The notes under the pieces were generated by a model. That model saw nothing but the letters and a program-made list of their open reading frames with translations, searched no databases and was not told the DNA's origin. From JAEXOD01 sp937930275 (GTDB lineage: Bacteria > Bacteroidota > Ignavibacteria > Ignavibacteriales > Melioribacteraceae), in the NCBI GenBank assembly GCA_036733965.1, contig DAIMZL010000022.1:1-34807 (forward strand): a stretch of DNA of 34,807 nucleotides, in the 5' to 3' direction. A program made the translations under genes and the position numbers. Shown in pieces: positions 8,704 through 16,795 of the stretch. The stretch's first letter is position 1, and every line of letters starts with the position of its first letter.

Positions 8704-10029
8704 ATGTTTTCAAAAGTGTTTTCTGCTGCAACATACGGAATTGATGCGTTTGTTGTGGAAGTAGAAACTCATTTCGATAGAAAGTTACCTTCGTTTACAA
8801 TTGTCGGTTTACCCGATAATGCGGTAAAGGAGAGTAGAGAAAGGGTTTCGGCAGCAATTGTAAATAGCGGGTACGAATTTCCTGTTACAAAAATAACGGT
8901 AAATTTGGCACCGGCTGATATTAAAAAGGAAGGGAGTTCGTTCGATTTACCTATTGCAATNNNNNNNNNNNNNNNNNNNNNNNNNNNNNNNNNNNNNNNN
9001 NNNNNNNNNNNNNNNNNNNNNNNNNNNNNNNNNNNNNNNNNNNNNNNNNNNNNNNNNNNNTATCATTTAGATTTTAGTGATGTTAAAGGTCAGGAAAATG
9101 TAAAAAGATCGTTGGAAATAGCTGCTGCAGGAGGGCATAATATATTAATGATTGGACCTCCGGGAAGCGGAAAAACAATGCTTGCAAAAAGATTTCCGAC
9201 TATTCTTCCGCCGTTAACTTTTGAAGAAGCTTTAGAAACAACCAAAATTCATTCTGTAGCAGGATTAATGTCTTCGGATAAAGCGTTAATTACTGAAAGA
9301 CCTTTTAGGAGTCCGCACCATACAGTTTCTGATGCTGCACTAATAGGAGGAGGAACAATTCCAAGACCGGGTGAGGTTAGTTTTGCTCATCACGGTGTTT
9401 TGTTTTTAGATGAACTTCCGGAATTTAAGAAAAATGTACTGGAAGTTTTGCGTCAACCGATGGAAGATTATAAAGTAACCATAAGCCGTTCAAAATTATC
9501 TTTGGATTTCCCCGCCAATTTTATGCTGGTTGCCGCCATGAACCCGTGCCCGTGCGGATATTATACGGATCCTAATAAAGCATGCACATGTACAAGCCCA
9601 ATGATACAAAAATATATGTCAAAAATATCAGGTCCTTTATTAGATAGAATTGATATACACATTGAAGTTCCTGCAGTTAAGTATAAAGAATTATCTTCAT
9701 CCGTAAAAGGGGAAAGTTCGGATGAAATTAGGCAGCGCGTAGTAAAAGCGAGACAGATACAAATAAAACGTTTTGCCAACTACAAACACATTTTTAACAA
9801 TGCGGATATGGGGACAAAAGAAGTAAGAAAATTTTGTATGCTTGATGAAACTTGTACCGAGTTGCTAAAAAACGCAATGACTAAACTCGGATTATCGGCA
9901 CGAGCTTACGATAGGATATTAAAAGTAAGCAGAACGATTGCCGATTTAGAAGGAATTGAAAATATAACTCCGGCACATATTAGTGAAGCTATACAATATC
10001 GTAATTTAGATAGAGAGTTTTGGAAATAA
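8704..10029 (+). CDS. YifB/ComM family Mg-chelatase-like AAA+ ATPase (with gap)
   Basis: AAA+ ATPase of the YifB/ComM family. ComM is a helicase that helps branch migration when transformed DNA is integrated; many non-competent bacteria keep it. The N-terminal domain is typical (GLPDNAVKESRERVSAAI, then FDLPIA). The ATPase core has Walker A GPPGSGKTMLAKRFP, Walker B VLFLDELPEF, and a Mg-chelatase-like region including MNPCPCGYY with several cysteines. The C-terminus has LSARAYDRILKVSRTIADLE. The 100-N gap falls between FDLPIA and DFSDVKGQENVKRSLEIAAAGGHN. About 100 residues normally lie there, so the true gap is about 300 nt and the real protein about 500 aa. The ATG at 8704 is 10 nt after the preceding stop, with AAGGG upstream. 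Confidence 0.95.
   Translation: MFSKVFSAATYGIDAFVVEVETHFDRKLPSFTIVGLPDNAVKESRERVSAAIVNSGYEFPVTKITVNLAPADIKKEGSSFDLPIAXXXXXXXXXXXXXXXXXXXXXXXXXXXXXXXXXXYHLDFSDVKGQENVKRSLEIAAAGGHNILMIGPPGSGKTMLAKRFPTILPPLTFEEALETTKIHSVAGLMSSDKALITERPFRSPHHTVSDAALIGGGTIPRPGEVSFAHHGVLFLDELPEFKKNVLEVLRQPMEDYKVTISRSKLSLDFPANFMLVAAMNPCPCGYYTDPNKACTCTSPMIQKYMSKISGPLLDRIDIHIEVPAVKYKELSSSVKGESSDEIRQRVVKARQIQIKRFANYKHIFNNADMGTKEVRKFCMLDETCTELLKNAMTKLGLSARAYDRILKVSRTIADLEGIENITPAHISEAIQYRNLDREFWK
8961..9060. other. assembly gap (100 N) inside yifB-like gene
   Basis: A run of exactly 100 N. The reading frame happens to be the same on both sides, but comparison with YifB family length implies about 300 nt is missing. Confidence 0.95.
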
Positions 10030-10110
10030 AGTAAAAACGATTTAATTTCTTTTGATTAATTCACAGAATTTATAGTAGTAATATCCGTATTTGTTTAAGT
10101 GGAGTAGATT

Positions 10111-10809
10111 ATGGAAAACGAGACATTTTTACCAAATACTATTACAACTGACGGCGGTGAATATTTTTGCCAACTATGTTATAATCAGCAACAAATAAAA
10201 ACAGTTGATGACAATGAAGTTGAAATTGCCCAGATAATCCTAAAACGTAACGAATATTTTCCCATGTGTCCAATTCACTTAGAAAATACCGTTTGGGAAA
10301 AAGGACGAATTGAGTACGAGGAGCCGGAAGAAAAAGATGCGGATGAAACCGAGTCTTACGAAAAATATGAATTTGAATGCTCGGAGTGCGGAAAGATTGT
10401 AAAAGAAGAGGATAAAATTTGTCCTTATTGCGGTGCAAATTTAAGTGATATTGCAGAAATAGAAGAAAAAATTGTAAGTTTTAATTTTGGAGCAGCATTT
10501 TTATCTCCGGCTTGGCTTATTTCGCACGGAGAAATATTCTCAGCTTTTTTGATGGCTGTTTATTTTGGAGTTTTAAAGACGGTATTTGACCTTGGAGATG
10601 ATATAGCAAAATTAATTTTAGCAGTAATTGCAATAATTCTAAATATTTATTGGGGGATAAGCGGAAATGAAATAGCCTACGAGTATAAGAAGTATAAAAA
10701 TATAAAACAATTTAATAAAGAAGAAAAGGTTTGGGTATTTAGCGGGATAATGGCGGGAATAGCTCAAATTTTCTGGTTTTATAACGAGTTAAATAATTTA
10801 GTAAAATAA
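10111..10809 (+). CDS. zinc-ribbon membrane protein, DUF2628-like
   Basis: Unknown function, 232 aa. Two metal sites are visible. The first is C20-x2-C23 with C53-x2-H56. The second is a classic zinc ribbon with C90, C93, C104, C107 (CSECGK, then CPYCGANL). An acidic linker lies between them at about 66-88. From about 124 the sequence turns hydrophobic: FNFGAAFLSPAWLI, two or three membrane segments to about 186, then GNEIAYEYKKYK. This pattern (aromatic FN..A.FL.P.WL start, GN..Y..K end) resembles DUF2628 inner-membrane proteins, as I recall that family. The last segment (about 207-225) may also enter the membrane. The ATG has GTGGAG about 7 nt upstream. The gene ends in a strong terminator, so it is likely a single transcription unit or the end of the one from yifB. 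Confidence 0.8.
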   Translation: MENETFLPNTITTDGGEYFCQLCYNQQQIKTVDDNEVEIAQIILKRNEYFPMCPIHLENTVWEKGRIEYEEPEEKDADETESYEKYEFECSECGKIVKEEDKICPYCGANLSDIAEIEEKIVSFNFGAAFLSPAWLISHGEIFSAFLMAVYFGVLKTVFDLGDDIAKLILAVIAIILNIYWGISGNEIAYEYKKYKNIKQFNKEEKVWVFSGIMAGIAQIFWFYNELNNLVK

Positions 10810-10838
10810 AAAAGCCCCGAAAATTCGGAGCTTTTTTT
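10808..10838. terminator. bidirectional rho-independent terminator
   Basis: A6-GC-C-CCGA, 4-nt loop, TCGG-A-GC-T7: a stem with one C/A mismatch followed by a T run in both directions. It overlaps the stop codon of the zinc-ribbon gene on the plus strand and lies just after the tRNA-Cys gene on the minus strand, so it can end both transcripts. Confidence 0.9.
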
Positions 10839-10839
10839 G

Positions 10840-10912
<73 letters not shown>

Positions 10913-10921
10913 TTATACTAA

Positions 10922-10949
10922 AAAATCCACTTGTTTTGAAGTGGATTTT
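10922..10949 (-). terminator. hairpin between the two tRNA genes
   Basis: AAAATCCACTT, 6-nt loop, AAGTGGATTTT is an 11-bp perfect stem, and on the minus strand it is followed by TTAG. It lies just after tRNA-Gly in the direction of transcription and would end or attenuate that transcript before tRNA-Cys. It could also be a processing signal within a two-tRNA transcript. Confidence 0.75.
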
Positions 10950-10955
10950 GAGGAG

Positions 10956-11028
<73 letters not shown>

Positions 11029-11111
11029 ATGACATTAAATATCATATTTAGGACTTCTAAAATAATAACAAAAAAAGCGAAAAGCAAGCAAAAAAATGAA
11101 ATATCCGAAAT

Positions 11112-11630
11112 TTATTTTCTACTGCCGTGTATAAACCCTCTGTATGGTCTGCTATGGTGCACTGTTACAAATGCTTCGTTATCAATTGATTCGACAATTC
11201 CCATAACTTTTTTAAAGTCTTTTCTTCGTATTATTAAAAATATAATAGCTACACCGCCCGTTCCCCCTTCCCCGGGAATAATAGTTACGCCAAAATTTGA
11301 AAGGCGTAAAGTATCAACAATTTTATCAGTATAATACTTACTTATTATATTTAATTGCACAAAGCCGAGTGCGATTTTTTCTTCAACGGTAATTCCTAAA
11401 ATATTGCCTAAAGCGAACCCTAAAGAGTAACCAATTAAGTTAATAGTTATGTCCATATGGTCAACAATATATCGCATTGCAAAAATCCATATTAATACTT
11501 CAATAAAACCGGCAGATGCAGCTAAGTATTTTTTACCTTGATTAACTAAAATAATACGAAATGTTCCGACAGTAACATCACAAATACGCATTGCCATAAT
11601 CATTAAGGCACCTAATAAAGCTTCAACCAT
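11112..11630 (-). CDS. UPF0316 membrane protein (DUF2179 domain)
   Basis: Integral membrane protein of 172 aa. The N-terminal half has about three membrane segments with the family pattern RICDVTVGTFRIILVNQGKKYLAA and IGYSLGFALGNILGITVEEKIALG. The C-terminal half is a soluble DUF2179-type domain (VTIIPGEGGTGGVAIIFLIIRRKD, ending near FVTVHHSRPYRG). Family function is not established; DUF2179 domains have a small ligand-binding-like alpha/beta fold also found at the end of YitT-type proteins. It is transcribed opposite to pcm, upstream of the tRNA genes, and could feed transcription into them. Confidence 0.9.
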   Translation of the reverse strand: MVEALLGALMIMAMRICDVTVGTFRIILVNQGKKYLAASAGFIEVLIWIFAMRYIVDHMDITINLIGYSLGFALGNILGITVEEKIALGFVQLNIISKYYTDKIVDTLRLSNFGVTIIPGEGGTGGVAIIFLIIRRKDFKKVMGIVESIDNEAFVTVHHSRPYRGFIHGSRK

Positions 11631-11707
11631 ATAAATCCTATTAATTTAAAATTCATATTCTAATTTAATAAAATTAATTTTTATCTTTATGGTTTAAATT
11701 AAAAAAA

Positions 11708-12358
11708 ATGTGCAAAATAATGAGTACTTATTATCGAGAATTGCTGATAGAAAAACTGCGTAAAAAAGGAATTACAGACGAAAAAGTTTTAAAAGCCATG
11801 TTTACGGTAGATAGAAAGGAATTTTGTATTGAACCGATGAAAATTCATGCTTATGAAGATAATGCATTGCCTATCGGGTGTGGTCAAACAATATCCCAAC
11901 CATATACCGTCGCGGTAATGACGGAAGCACTGAGTGTTAATAAAGGAGATAAGATTTTAGAGATTGGTACGGGTAGCGGCTACCAGGCAGCAATTTTGTA
12001 CGAGCTTGGCGCACGCGTTTTTTCGATTGAAAGGCAGTACGATTTATATACCGAAACTATGAAACTATTTGAAAGATTAAATTTGCGAATTGCTGCAAAA
12101 TGGGGAGACGGTTCGTTAGGTTGGCCCGATTATGCTCCGTTTAACGGTATTATTGTAACTGCCGGAGCTCCTTCCATTAATAAAAATCTTTTTAAACAAC
12201 TTGAAATTGGCGGAAAGTTGATAATGCCGATTGGGGATAGAGAAAATCAGGAAATGCATATAATTACAAAAATTAGCGAAAAAGATTTTAAATTAAAAAA
12301 AATGCCTAATTTTAAGTTTGTTCCTTTGATTGGTATGGACGGATGGGAAGACAAGTAA
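11708..12358 (+). CDS. pcm: protein-L-isoaspartate O-methyltransferase
   Basis: Repairs isoaspartyl residues in aged proteins by S-adenosylmethionine-dependent methylation; 216 aa, the usual size. Visible family marks are AYEDNALPIGCGQTISQPYTVA near 48-70, and the SAM-binding LEIGTGSGYQAAIL at about 84-97. FNGIIVTAGAP and GGKLIMPIGD also match. Two nearby in-frame ATGs exist (11708 and 11720); neither has a clear ribosome site, and the second (MSTYYREL) is equally possible. The last 16 nt overlap the start of miaA. Confidence 0.95.
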   Translation: MCKIMSTYYRELLIEKLRKKGITDEKVLKAMFTVDRKEFCIEPMKIHAYEDNALPIGCGQTISQPYTVAVMTEALSVNKGDKILEIGTGSGYQAAILYELGARVFSIERQYDLYTETMKLFERLNLRIAAKWGDGSLGWPDYAPFNGIIVTAGAPSINKNLFKQLEIGGKLIMPIGDRENQEMHIITKISEKDFKLKKMPNFKFVPLIGMDGWEDK

Positions 12359-13263
12359 TTGTTATTATGGGACCTACTTGTAGCGGTAAAACGGCTATAG
12401 GAATAAAACTTGCTAAAAAACTAAACGGTGAAATAATTTCTGCTGATAGCAGACAGATATATAAATATTTAGACATAGGTACGGCAAAACCGACTGAAGA
12501 AGAACGAGCAATTGTTAAACATCATTTAATTGATTTTTTGGAGCCTAATAAAGACTATAACGTTAGTTTATTTGAACAAGATTCGTTAAAAATTATTGAT
12601 GAATTATTTAGGTTGAATAAAATTCCCATAATTGTAGGGGGGAGCGGATTATATATAAAAGCTGTGACCGAAGGTATTTTTGAAGGAGCCGAGACGGACG
12701 AGAAATTAAGAGAACTATTGAAAAAGCGTATGAACGAATTGGGTGCTGATGCTTTATTAAACGAGCTGAAAATAATTGATCCCGAAAGTGCCTTAAAAAT
12801 GCTTCCTTCAAATCATAAAAGAATTATACGTGCATTAGAAGTATTTTATTTGACCGGTAATACAATAAGTAATTTACAAAAAGAATATAAAAGGAATGAT
12901 GAAATTAAATTTATACAGTTCATGCTAAACTATAAGCGTGATATGCTTTATAATAGGATTGAAAAAAGAGTTGACAAAATGATTGAATCGGGTCTTGTGG
13001 ATGAAGTTAAAAAAGTGTTATCTTTAGGTTTTGATAGAAGTTTAAATGCATTAAATACAGTGGGATATAAAGAGATTTTTGATTATCTTGACGGAAATAT
13101 AAATATTGAAAAAGCAATTGAATTAATTAAACGAAACACAAGAAGATACGCCAAAAGGCAATTTACATGGTTTAATGCTCAAAAAGATTTAATAAAAATA
13201 GATATTGACGATAAAACTGAAATTGAAGAAATAGTAAAATTAATTGCGGCAAAAACTAAATAA
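12343..13263 (+). CDS. miaA: tRNA dimethylallyltransferase
   Basis: Adds the dimethylallyl group to A37 of tRNAs reading UNN codons; 306 aa. The P-loop is GPTCSGKT at 10-17 (a Cys where Ala is most common), followed by ADSRQIYKYLDIGTAKP, the tRNA and prenyl substrate region, and VGGSGLYIKA. The tRNA-binding region near the end has RNTRRYAKRQFTWF. The ATG lies within the end of pcm, overlapping by 16 nt, which suggests coupled translation. It is followed after 20 nt by prfB, so a tRNA-modification and a release-factor gene share an operon. Confidence 0.97.
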   Translation: MGRQVIVIMGPTCSGKTAIGIKLAKKLNGEIISADSRQIYKYLDIGTAKPTEEERAIVKHHLIDFLEPNKDYNVSLFEQDSLKIIDELFRLNKIPIIVGGSGLYIKAVTEGIFEGAETDEKLRELLKKRMNELGADALLNELKIIDPESALKMLPSNHKRIIRALEVFYLTGNTISNLQKEYKRNDEIKFIQFMLNYKRDMLYNRIEKRVDKMIESGLVDEVKKVLSLGFDRSLNALNTVGYKEIFDYLDGNINIEKAIELIKRNTRRYAKRQFTWFNAQKDLIKIDIDDKTEIEEIVKLIAAKTK

Positions 13264-13283
13264 ATATAGATTAGGAGTAAACA

Positions 13284-14193
13284 ATGTTTGAAGAAAAATT
13301 AAAATTACTTGAAGATTATAAATTGAGAAGTGAAAATTTACGAGGTTATCTTTAAGTTACAACATAAAGAACTTCAAATAATTGAGTTAAAGAATAAAAC
13401 GGAGTTACCCGGTTTTTGGAATGATCAAAAAACTGCTCAACAAACTTTGCAAGAAATTAAAAGCTTAGAGACCTGGGTGATTTTATGGACAGGTTTAGAT
13501 ACTAAAATAAACGATATTAAAGATTTTATTGAACTTGCCGAAGTAGAACAAGATATTACTCTTGAAGATGAGATAAATACAGAATTTTCGAAATTAGACG
13601 AATTAATTGGTGAACTTGAATTTAAAAGCATGCTTAGCGGAAAAGATGATACAAAAAACTGCATACTTACAATTCATAGCGGAGCTGGCGGAACCGAAGC
13701 ACAAGATTGGGCTGAAATGATAATGCGAATGTACTTAAGATGGGGTGAAGCAAATAATTTTAAAATGACTATACTTGATGTTTTGGACGGAGACGGTGCC
13801 GGTATTAAAAGCGCAACTATTGAAGTGGAAGGGGAATACGCGTACGGATATTTGAAAGCCGAAGGTGGAGTACATAGGCTTGTAAGAATTTCTCCGTTTG
13901 ATGCAAATAAAAGAAGACATACTTCTTTTGCGGCAGTATCGGTAATTCCGGAAGTTGATGATACTATTGAAATTGAAATTAATATGTCTGATATAAGGGT
14001 TGATACTTACAGATCGGGAGGNNNNNNNNNNNNNNNNNNNNNNNNNNNNNNNNNNNNNNNNNNNNNNNNNNNNNNNNNNNNNNNNNNNNNNNNNNNNNNN
14101 NNNNNNNNNNNNNNNNNNNNNACACAAGCTGTAATGGACGGTGATATCAACATGTTTATTAAGTCATTTTTATTAAAGTATTCACAAAATTAA
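13284..14193 (+). CDS. prfB: peptide chain release factor 2, +1 programmed frameshift (with gap)
   Basis: Release factor for UGA and UAA stops. The true start is ATG 13284 with AGGAG 6 nt upstream. Frame zero reads MFEEKLKLLEDYKLRSENLRGYL, then meets TAA at 13353-13355. A +1 shift at CTT continues as KLQHKELQIIELKNKTELPGFWN, matching RF2 (normally LRGYLD...). Later family segments are HSGAGGTEAQDWAEMIMRMYLRW, AYGYLKAEGGVHRLVRISPFD and VDTYRSGG. The 100-N gap then removes the GGQ peptidyl-hydrolysis motif. The end resumes at TQAVMDGDINMFI. Compared with E. coli RF2 (365 aa), about 95 residues are missing, so the true gap is nearer 285 nt. A GTG at 13330 is in the downstream frame but has no role as the main start. 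Confidence 0.95.
13342..13356 (+). promoter_or_regulatory. RF2 autoregulatory +1 frameshift site with UAA
   Basis: GAGGT-TAT-CTT-TAA-G. GAGGT is a Shine-Dalgarno-like element at the same spacing to the slippery CTT as in the classic E. coli site (…GGG-TAT-CTT-TGA-C). CTT can slip to TTT, after which AAG is read. The in-frame stop is TAA rather than the usual TGA, so both RF1 and RF2 could terminate here. Confidence 0.9.
14022..14121. other. assembly gap (100 N) inside prfB
   Basis: A run of exactly 100 N replacing the GGQ region of RF2. The family alignment implies about 285 nt, so the length is a placeholder. Confidence 0.95.
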
Positions 14194-14210
14194 TCAGGCG
14201 GAGGGAAAAG

Positions 14211-14588
14211 ATGCAAAAGGTATTTCAAAAAGGTGAAATAATATCGCATGAAGGAGAATTAAATTTTGATCTTTATATATTGGTAGAAGGAAAAGTAGGT
14301 ATTTATAAAAAAAACATTTTAATTAGAGAATTTGATAAAAGAGGGACAATAATTGGTGAAATGAGCGTAATATTAAAAATGCCGAGAACCGCAACAATTA
14401 GAGCTGTTGAAAATTGTACTCTACTAATATTAAAATCTGACTTAGACCTGTTAATTAAATGTAATCCGGATGTTGTAAAAAAAATAATAAGAAGTTTAGC
14501 CGAAAGATTAAAAGACATTACTGAAGAGTATTACCAACTTTCCGAAAAAGTGTTAAAAGAAGAATTGTTGAATAAAAACGAGGAATAA
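14211..14588 (+). CDS. stand-alone cyclic nucleotide-binding domain protein
   Basis: A 125-aa protein that is almost entirely one CRP-type cyclic-nucleotide-binding fold. The beta-roll pattern (FDLYILVEGKVGIYKK) is clear. The phosphate-binding cassette GEMSVILKMPRTATIRA keeps G49, E50, R59 and T60, which contact the cyclic phosphate and ribose in family members, so binding is plausible. A C-terminal helix (about 95-122, charged) follows, but there is no helix-turn-helix or catalytic domain. It may act as a regulatory partner of another protein or as a nucleotide sink. The ribosome site GGCGGAGGG is strong. It lies 17 nt after prfB and 2 nt before the YjbQ gene. Confidence 0.85.
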   Translation: MQKVFQKGEIISHEGELNFDLYILVEGKVGIYKKNILIREFDKRGTIIGEMSVILKMPRTATIRAVENCTLLILKSDLDLLIKCNPDVVKKIIRSLAERLKDITEEYYQLSEKVLKEELLNKNEE

Positions 14589-14590
14589 AG

Positions 14591-15004
14591 ATGAAATTTT
14601 TTACCGAGTATATGTGGTTTAATACGAGTAAAAAGCGCGAATATATTAACATTACGCGTGACGTTGAAAAAGTATTGGAAAGAAGCGGCATTAAAGAGGG
14701 AATGATATTGGTTTCGGCAATGCATATTACTGCGGGAGTTTACGTTAATGATGCAGAATACGGTTTGATTCAGGATATAGACGAATGGCTGGAAAAATTA
14801 GCTCCGTTTAATCCAAACTATAAACATCACAATACGGGCGAAACAAACGGCGATGCCCACCTTAAAAGTTTACTTGTTCATCACGAAGTTGTTGTTCCCG
14901 TTACAAACGGAAGGCTTGATTTTGGTCCTTGGCAACAAATTTACTATGCCGAATTTGACGGCAAACGCAAAAAAAGACTAATAATTAAGGTTATGGGGGA
15001 ATAA
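14591..15004 (+). CDS. YjbQ/UPF0047 family protein
   Basis: A 137-aa member of the YjbQ (secondary thiamine-phosphate synthase-like) family. Conserved parts visible are VSAMHITAGVYVND (about 43-56), HHNTGETNGDAHLKSLLVHHEVVVPV with several His and Asp residues likely at the active site, and LDFGPWQQIYYAEFDGKRKKR near the end. Some members have weak thiamine-phosphate synthase activity, but the main role is unsettled. The stop overlaps the next ATG by 1 nt. Confidence 0.93.
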   Translation: MKFFTEYMWFNTSKKREYINITRDVEKVLERSGIKEGMILVSAMHITAGVYVNDAEYGLIQDIDEWLEKLAPFNPNYKHHNTGETNGDAHLKSLLVHHEVVVPVTNGRLDFGPWQQIYYAEFDGKRKKRLIIKVMGE

Positions 15005-15831
15005 TGAAATATTTGTCAAAAATTGTATTACTGTCATTATGTTTAATTATAGATTTATATGCGCAAGATAAATATTTGTTTTTAAGTAGCGAAGACTTAA
15101 AACATGGTTCTCATCATACAAAACACTCTGAAATTTTTTTCAAATATTGCGACGGTTATAACTTAGAAATTCTTAAAGCTATTGATACGGTTCAAAAAAG
15201 CGCCCCTGACGGAGGAGGATATTTTATAGGTATTAAGGCGAATCCGCCGGAATCGCCAATCGGATACGATTTAAAACTTTTAGGAAGTAAATTAATAGAC
15301 GCTCCGAGAAAAACAAGTTATTGCAGCGGCGCAAGTTACTCGGTTTTTATTGAGGCATTGAATTTGATTTTTAAGGATAAATATAATTCATTACCCGAAA
15401 GTTTGGTTGAAATTATGAGGATGCAAGAAAAAGACGGCAGCAGAAGAGAAGATGATGTAAAATTTTGGGGTATATGGAATACCAACGGATTTGGAAGTCA
15501 CTTCGCTTTAGCTCAATACTCCGGAATGGGAAAACAAGTTTTTCCGGCTGAAGCAAGACCCGGTGATTTTGTAAATATTAGTTGGAAAAACGGTAACGGC
15601 CATAGTACGGTTTTTTTAGGGTGGTACATAGACGAAGATAAAGATACGAATATAGTTTATTTTAGCAGCCAAAAAGCGACAAACGGTTTGGGTGATCAAA
15701 TAGTTGATATTAAAAGTATTAAAGATGTTATGTTTGTAAGGTTAACAAATCCCGAAAGACTGTTTGAAGGTATATTTTGTGAAGATATAAAAAGAGATAT
15801 AAAAGGCGAATTATTATTTACGGATAAATAA
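15004..15831 (+). CDS. secreted Cys/His hydrolase-like protein
   Basis: A 275-aa protein with a signal peptide (about 1-20, cut after LYA). I do not recognise a named family. C107 lies at the start of a helix-like stretch (YCSGASYSVFIEALNLIF), and H200 is in GNGHSTVFLGWY just after RPGDFV. A Cys at a helix start, then a GDxV strand followed by a His and a hydrophobic strand, is the arrangement of NlpC/P60 and CHAP enzymes, which are papain-like peptidases and amidases that often act on the cell wall. A polar residue in YFSSQKATNG (about 219-228) could complete the triad. The function is inferred only from this pattern. The ATG overlaps the preceding stop by 1 nt and the stop overlaps the next ATG by 1 nt, so it is translationally coupled on both sides. 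Confidence 0.7.
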   Translation: MKYLSKIVLLSLCLIIDLYAQDKYLFLSSEDLKHGSHHTKHSEIFFKYCDGYNLEILKAIDTVQKSAPDGGGYFIGIKANPPESPIGYDLKLLGSKLIDAPRKTSYCSGASYSVFIEALNLIFKDKYNSLPESLVEIMRMQEKDGSRREDDVKFWGIWNTNGFGSHFALAQYSGMGKQVFPAEARPGDFVNISWKNGNGHSTVFLGWYIDEDKDTNIVYFSSQKATNGLGDQIVDIKSIKDVMFVRLTNPERLFEGIFCEDIKRDIKGELLFTDK

Positions 15832-16781
15832 TGAAAAAATATATTACGGTTTTGTGGCTTTTTTTTGTATTGTTAATCAGTGCTCAGGTTGAAAATAGTC
15901 AAAATATTGCCGGTTTTAGAGGAAGCCGAATATTATCAAGTTATCCCAATAATCAATTTCCGAATCCTAATTATTGGGCTAATGCAGGAGAGTTTATAAG
16001 TAATAAGTTTAGNNNNNNNNNNNNNNNNNNNNNNNNNNNNNNNNNNNNNNNNNNNNNNNNNNNNNNNNNNNNNNNNNNNNNNNNNNNNNNNNNNNNNNNN
16101 NNNNNNNNNNNNGATATTGAAGCAAAACGTTGGGAAAAAAAGGTAAAATCTATTGATTCAAATTATACACTATTTTTAAAACATTACGGTCAAAACTGGA
16201 TGCCTCCGACTTATAGAGGAGATATATTGTTTGTAGATGATAGTCAGGATTTTACTTCGTTAAGTGCCATGGTTTCGGAATTTAAAGCATGGGGTAATAA
16301 ATTTAAACCGAATAAGGTTGCCTTTCAATTCGGTTACCCTATTGATAAACCTTGGTGGAGTAAACTAAATGATCCCATAAAAACAATTGGGAATTCTCTT
16401 TTTACAAATATTACAAATTGTTACGGAGTGTTTTGGGTCGATTTTACAATAAATGATGTATATCCGATAACTTCAATTAAAAGTGATGAGCCGACTTCAC
16501 CTTCTCAATTTTCAGTTTCTCAAAATTATCCTAATCCGTTTAATCCTTCAACAAAGTTTTCGGTATATGTTCCGGAAAGCGGGTTTCTTGCTTGCGAAAT
16601 TTACGATTTAACCGGAAGAAAAGTTGGAAGTGTTTTTAGGAACAGATTGAATGAAGGACTACATAATTTTGAATGGACTGCCGAAACCTTAAGTTCCGGT
16701 ATTTACTTGTTAAAAGTAAACTTTACGGATGACCAAAATAAAATATATACTTATATAAATAAAATGTGTTTAGTAAAATAA
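15831..16781 (+). CDS. T9SS-exported protein, possible TIM-barrel hydrolase (with gap)
   Basis: The signal peptide is about 1-18 (cleavage near SAQ). The N-terminal stretch AGFRGSRILSSYPNNQFPNPNYWANAG precedes the 100-N gap. After the gap come KRWEKKVKSIDSNYTLFLKHYG, GDILFVDDSQDFTSLSAM, NKVAFQFGYPIDKPWW and YGVFWVDFT. The alternation of short hydrophobic strands with helices suggests a (beta/alpha)8 glycoside-hydrolase-like fold, but I cannot assign a family. The gap likely hides the catalytic acids. The last about 85 residues are a T9SS type A sorting domain: NYPNPFNPSTKF, CEIYDLTGRKVG, LSSGIYLLKVN. The ATG overlaps the previous stop by 1 nt. The real length is unknown because the gap is a placeholder. 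Confidence 0.75.
   Translation: MKKYITVLWLFFVLLISAQVENSQNIAGFRGSRILSSYPNNQFPNPNYWANAGEFISNKFXXXXXXXXXXXXXXXXXXXXXXXXXXXXXXXXXXDIEAKRWEKKVKSIDSNYTLFLKHYGQNWMPPTYRGDILFVDDSQDFTSLSAMVSEFKAWGNKFKPNKVAFQFGYPIDKPWWSKLNDPIKTIGNSLFTNITNCYGVFWVDFTINDVYPITSIKSDEPTSPSQFSVSQNYPNPFNPSTKFSVYVPESGFLACEIYDLTGRKVGSVFRNRLNEGLHNFEWTAETLSSGIYLLKVNFTDDQNKIYTYINKMCLVK
16013..16112. other. assembly gap (100 N)
   Basis: A run of exactly 100 N inside the T9SS-exported protein gene. The frame is conserved across it by the placeholder length, but the number of missing bases is not known. Confidence 0.95.
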
Positions 16782-16795
16782 CTTGTGAGGTTATT

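Noticed and set aside
13330..13355. Start of RF2 at GTG 13330
   Set aside because: It would skip the well-spaced AGGAG-ATG at 13284 and the conserved LRGYL frameshift cassette.
16766..16795. GTG 16766 as the start of the hybrid kinase
   Set aside because: It lies inside the preceding gene, has no ribosome site and places ten extra residues before a perfect signal peptide; TTG 16796 with GTGAGG fits better.
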